In this document: positions 60,734-64,000 of the stretch, piece after piece
Position numbering within the stretch: the stretch's first letter is position 1
Layout of the letters: the number at the start of each line of letters is the position of its first letter
DNA from: Delphinus delphis
Lineage: Eukaryota > Chordata > Mammalia > Artiodactyla > Delphinidae
DNA length: 64,000 nt
Direction of reading: 5' to 3'
Assembly: GCF_949987515.2 (NCBI RefSeq)
Contig: NC_082687.1
Location: forward strand, 124,229,838 to 124,293,837
Program-made: the position numbers and the translations under genes
Notes under the pieces: model-generated
The model's database searches: none
What the model saw: the letters and a program-made list of their open reading frames with translations, nothing else
Told to the model about the DNA's origin: nothing

Positions 60734-60793
60734 CTTCTCTTCAGGAAGAGAATACTAATTGCTCCTTCTCTTCAGGAAGAGAATACTAATTGC
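60734..60793 (+). repeat. Exact 29-bp tandem duplication, period 31
   Basis: A 29-base unit starting CTTCTCTTCAGGAAGAG occurs at 60,734-60,762 and again at 60,765-60,793 with no mismatch. Each copy includes the short palindrome CTCTTCAGGAAGAG. Confidence 0.9.
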
Positions 60794-62477
60794 ACACAAT
60801 AGGGGAGCATGTGCTGTAAATCTATAAGGACTCATTTGTTAATGATATGTCCTTTATCTGCATTTTACAATAAGGAGTACGTTTTCTTAAAAGCATTTGG
60901 GCTCTTTTCAACTTATTTTAAAGCCAACAAATACAAAAGAACAGGTCTTGACACAATTATATAGTGCTGTTTTCACATGATTAGGGCAACTTGACAAATA
61001 CTCAGCACTGAAACAGAACTCCAAACCATGCTGTTCACAAGGACATACTCATAGCCTCAATAGACTTTTCAAAGTTGTGACAAGAACATAATGCAAGAAT
61101 CCCTCGGAAAAAGAAAAAAGAAGAAGCAGCAAAGCTGAGGAATGGAAAATCAATTGTGACCATGAAATATATATGCATAGAGTTTTTAATATGATTTTTT
61201 AATATTGGATAACCAACCCAAAACAGCTACATATGTTCCCATCTTTGGGTATGAGTTCAGCCTTCGATAAAATGATCTCATAGGCCAACACACTCACCGC
61301 ATACTTGCAGAACACTAGGGCTGTTTTCAGGCAGGCTATTGTGAAAACAGGGTCAAGGCATACAAGGATCCCTAGCCCGGCCTGTGGGTAGAGTGCACAT
61401 TTTGAGCCCATTTCTGCCAGCACTGTCAGTTTATTAAGCTGCCGGCTGCCTGCAGTTTCTATTCTCATTTCCATTCTCTTGCTTTCAGTGTTTTTGGAAT
61501 CAGTTGAAGTTGAAACATCTTGGAAGAAAAGTTTGGTTTTTTGAACCCCCTGGTTTCAATTATTTTTAAATCTGACACACAAACACTGCTTTTAAAGATA
61601 TGTGACTGAAGTGCCAAATAAGGCTCTTTTGATTTTTTGAAATACATGTGGTTGAAATTTGAGACCTGGCTGCTGCCAAGCTGCAGTTCAGGGAATAGAA
61701 TACTGGCACAAGAAAACGAGCTGTTGTTCGGAGGATAATGTCAGAAGGAACTGTCCTACAGAAGGAAAATGTAAATTTTCATGATTTAGCTTATGCTTGT
61801 GGGACAATTCCATAATCCTTTGTTAAACATGTAGAAGTTGAAATGCTGACTCTCCTGTTGTTTATTCAGGTTCTCAGCTGTAAGTTTCTCATCTATAATA
61901 AGTCAGACTTACATTGAATTTTTATAATGGTTATTTTAAAAATTACATTCACAAGATACCATGACACAAATTCAAACAGGTCCATTTTGTTTTTTAAGTG
62001 TAACATGAAGGCAATAGGTATTGATTTCTCAGACAGTAAAGTTACAGTACTTTACAGTAGTACAAACTCCTCCGGTACAACTGGAATTGTGGTAAAAATC
62101 ATTCAGGCTAACATGTAACTCAGGGAGAAAGTATCAAAGTATAATTTACCTATTTGTGGCAGGTACTCTAAGTGGGTGCTTCCAATAAATATATTAGAGC
62201 ATTCATTGTGTAAGTCACTATAATTGGTCATCTAGTATTTTAGCCAATGTTACACATAAAAAGAAAAATCAACAGTACTATCGTTTTTTGACTAGCTAAT
62301 GATAGATGCCACATCTAGCAAAATATGCCAGGAATTCATATCAATTGGAAAGGTATAAAAGTTGAAACTAGATTGTGCTGCTGAAGAAAACAATGAAGAA
62401 ATAGCAAAACCATACAGGAAAATTAACATGCAATAAAATCAAATAGGGGCAAATTTGAAGAATCAAAACAGGAATAG
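60794..62477. other. Unique DNA, no supported gene
   Basis: A slightly GC-richer patch at about 61,200-61,480 has an open minus-strand frame (61,199-61,474, 91 codons) with Cys- and hydrophobic-rich text. I recognise no family, and there is no promoter or splice evidence. It might be conserved non-coding DNA. The rest shows nothing I can name. Confidence 0.4.
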
Positions 62478-62487
62478 AAAAAGAACT

Positions 62488-62734
62488 ATTTATTTAAACA
62501 TCTTTATTGGAGTATAATTGCTTTACAATGGTGTGTTAGTTTCTGCTTTATAACCAAGTGAATCAGCTATACGTATACATATATCTCCATATCCCCTCCC
62601 TCTTGCGTCTCCCTCCCACCCTCCCTATCCCACCCCTCTAGGTGGACACAACACACCCAGCTGATCTCCCTGTGCTGTGCGGCTACTTCCCACTAGCTAT
62701 CTATTTTACATGGCATGGACATATATACACTACC
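62488..62734 (-). mobile_element. 5'-truncated L1 3' end, minus strand
   Basis: The plus strand reads the reverse complement of the L1 3'UTR ('AACATCTTTATTGGAGTATA', 'TGGTGTGTTAGTTTCTGCTT', then the C-rich complement of the L1 G-rich tract, ending CTAGCTATCTATTTTACATG). A 10-bp direct repeat AAAAAGAACT flanks it at 62,478-62,487 and 62,735-62,744. It is a short, ordinary 5'-truncated insertion. Confidence 0.9.
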
Positions 62735-62825
62735 AAAAAGAACTCTTAAACATTTCCAGTATACTACCAAATCCTTAGAATTGGTTACCTCAGACAAGTA
62801 GGACCAGTGGAGCAAAGCAATACTA

Positions 62826-62905
62826 TTGGTTTGACCAAAAAGTTTGGTCAGGTTTTTCCATAACAGCGTATGGAAAAACCTGAAAGAAATTTTTGGCTAA
62901 CCCAA
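62826..62905. mobile_element. Mariner-derived palindromic MITE (80 bp)
   Basis: An 80-bp near-palindrome starting TTGGTTTGACCAAAAAGTTT and ending in its imperfect reverse complement. The 37-bp arms match at about 30 positions around a 6-base loop (ACAGCG). TA dinucleotides flank it (62,824-62,825 and 62,906-62,907), as expected for Tc1/mariner target duplication. It has no coding capacity. Such elements are known from cetartiodactyl mariner families and can be transcribed as hairpins. Confidence 0.88.
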
Positions 62906-62907
62906 TA

Positions 62908-64000
62908 TTATTATTTTTTGCACATTCTGTATTGTTTGAATTACTTGTGCAATAACTGAACATATATTACTTTAAAAATAAATGGTTATTAAAGTTGGCT
63001 TTTCTTAATTCGATATAAATTTCCAGAATCACTGTACTCTTCCAAAAGTATTTACTATGCACTTGCACTTTACAGTAACATAAAAAATCTGAAGATAACA
63101 GGTCTCTTTGGAAGCTTATGCTAAAGCTGCAGTTATATGACATCAGATCTCCAGATTAAATGCAACAATTTAAGTCAGCTAAGCATATGCTTGGCATTAT
63201 AGAGCTGAATGTCCATATAAATTAACACAATGTTTACTATTTACCCAGATGCATGAATAGTAAACAAAGACACTATCTACAAGTATGAAAGGACAAAATA
63301 CATACATATGATATGACTTAAATTCATAAAATATATCAATATAGTATCATATGGGAAATAATTTGAGAAAATAGTTGAGGGTGATAAGAGCATTTTATGA
63401 ATACTGTGTTCATGGGAGAGTCTAGAGTAGAAAGTGTTATTTTTTCCCTAATTTATCTTAAAAGTCTTCCAGAAAAAAAATGAAAATTTCAAAAATGGTT
63501 TTTGGAAACTATCAATACATAATATTTTGGTAAGCTTAAGAGGATGACAGATTTGAATTCAAGGTTTGAAAAGAAACACGAAAGCAGACACTGATTAGTG
63601 GCAAAAAGGAATTATGATACAAGGACTGAAAACACCATGGTTAACATCTAGAGTATTCACCCTGTAGGAAAGCCCCCTCTCCTCCAGAAGCCATATTTGG
63701 CACTTTTATGAATACCTACAGTTGTATAAATCATGTTGAAAGTGTTTAAGTACCCCTTATTTTGACCTATTTTTACTCTCTCCCTAAACAGACAAGTGAA
63801 CCTGAAAAAAAATTGACTTAAGAAGTTTAAAGGGAAAGAGGACCATCATAAATGCCTTAATCTACCTTCTAAAGTTTAAGGATTTGATGGACTAGTATAA
63901 TTTGTGACATCAATCTTGTTAAATCAGCACTCTGTTAAGAGAAGCCACTATCATTTCACTATAAGAAACAGAACATCTTTTTTGTTGTTGTTTTTTAAGT
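62908..64000. other. Unique AT-rich DNA, no gene seen
   Basis: No gene or named repeat recognised up to the window edge. Confidence 0.5.

Noticed and set aside
61199..61474. 91-codon minus-strand frame in a GC-richer patch
   Set aside because: No recognisable domain, splice sites or promoter. Length is within chance for a region of this composition.

Overview
This is mammalian nuclear DNA, most likely cetacean (whale or dolphin), and it appears to be intergenic or deep-intronic. Four retroposons have the head and body of the tRNA-Glu-derived CHR-2 type SINE and three more are older or longer CHR-type relatives; from established knowledge these families mark Cetacea and their hippo/ruminant relatives. 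The L1, L2, MIR, MLT1, MER5-like and mariner-derived repeats, the microsatellites and the AT-rich background fit a eukaryotic chromosome. I see no convincing host protein-coding exon, no operon and no CRISPR array. Almost every long open frame belongs to a broken L1 ORF or to low-complexity DNA.

Layout: 1-5.61 kb is a young plus-strand L1 (copy 1) cut by the window edge. 5.6-15 kb is mostly decayed or unique DNA with one CHR SINE, L2 pieces, a ~490-bp TTC/TCC pyrimidine tract and a MER5-like remnant. 15.1-17.1 kb is an old L1 ORF2 remnant. 17.5-23.5 kb holds four CHR-type SINEs. 25.37-32.67 kb is a full-length L1 (copy 2, about 7.3 kb) with a target-site duplication. 35.4-37.3 kb holds a minus-strand L1 scrap, an MLT1 LTR and a 5'-inverted (twin-primed) L1 ending in a TA/CA microsatellite. 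40.2-45.0 kb has MIR, L2 and HAL1/L1M-like remnants. 45.05-48.4 kb is the 5' half of a third young L1 (copy 3), fused directly to the 3' half of an older L1 (to 50.94 kb). 53.0-53.9 kb is LTR-like DNA followed by a 72-nt tRNA-Glu(TTC)-like sequence. 55.7-59.1 kb is an old L1 lacking its reverse-transcriptase core. The last 5 kb has a CHR SINE, MIRs, a 3' L1 scrap with target-site duplication and an 80-bp mariner MITE.

These elements form no working system. The three young L1s share one architecture: GC-rich 5'UTR, pyrimidine tract, ORF1 of about 297 codons, and ORF2 with endonuclease, reverse transcriptase and Cys-rich end. All are disabled. The patterns most worth a second look are: disabling codons shared by or clustered between L1 copies; the tRNA-Glu-like block directly behind an LTR-like promoter/poly(A) unit; the L1 whose 3'UTR stops early in its own A-tail; the twin-priming junction; the young/old L1 fusion; and small exact duplications in unique DNA. 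I did not find a clearly new biological system.
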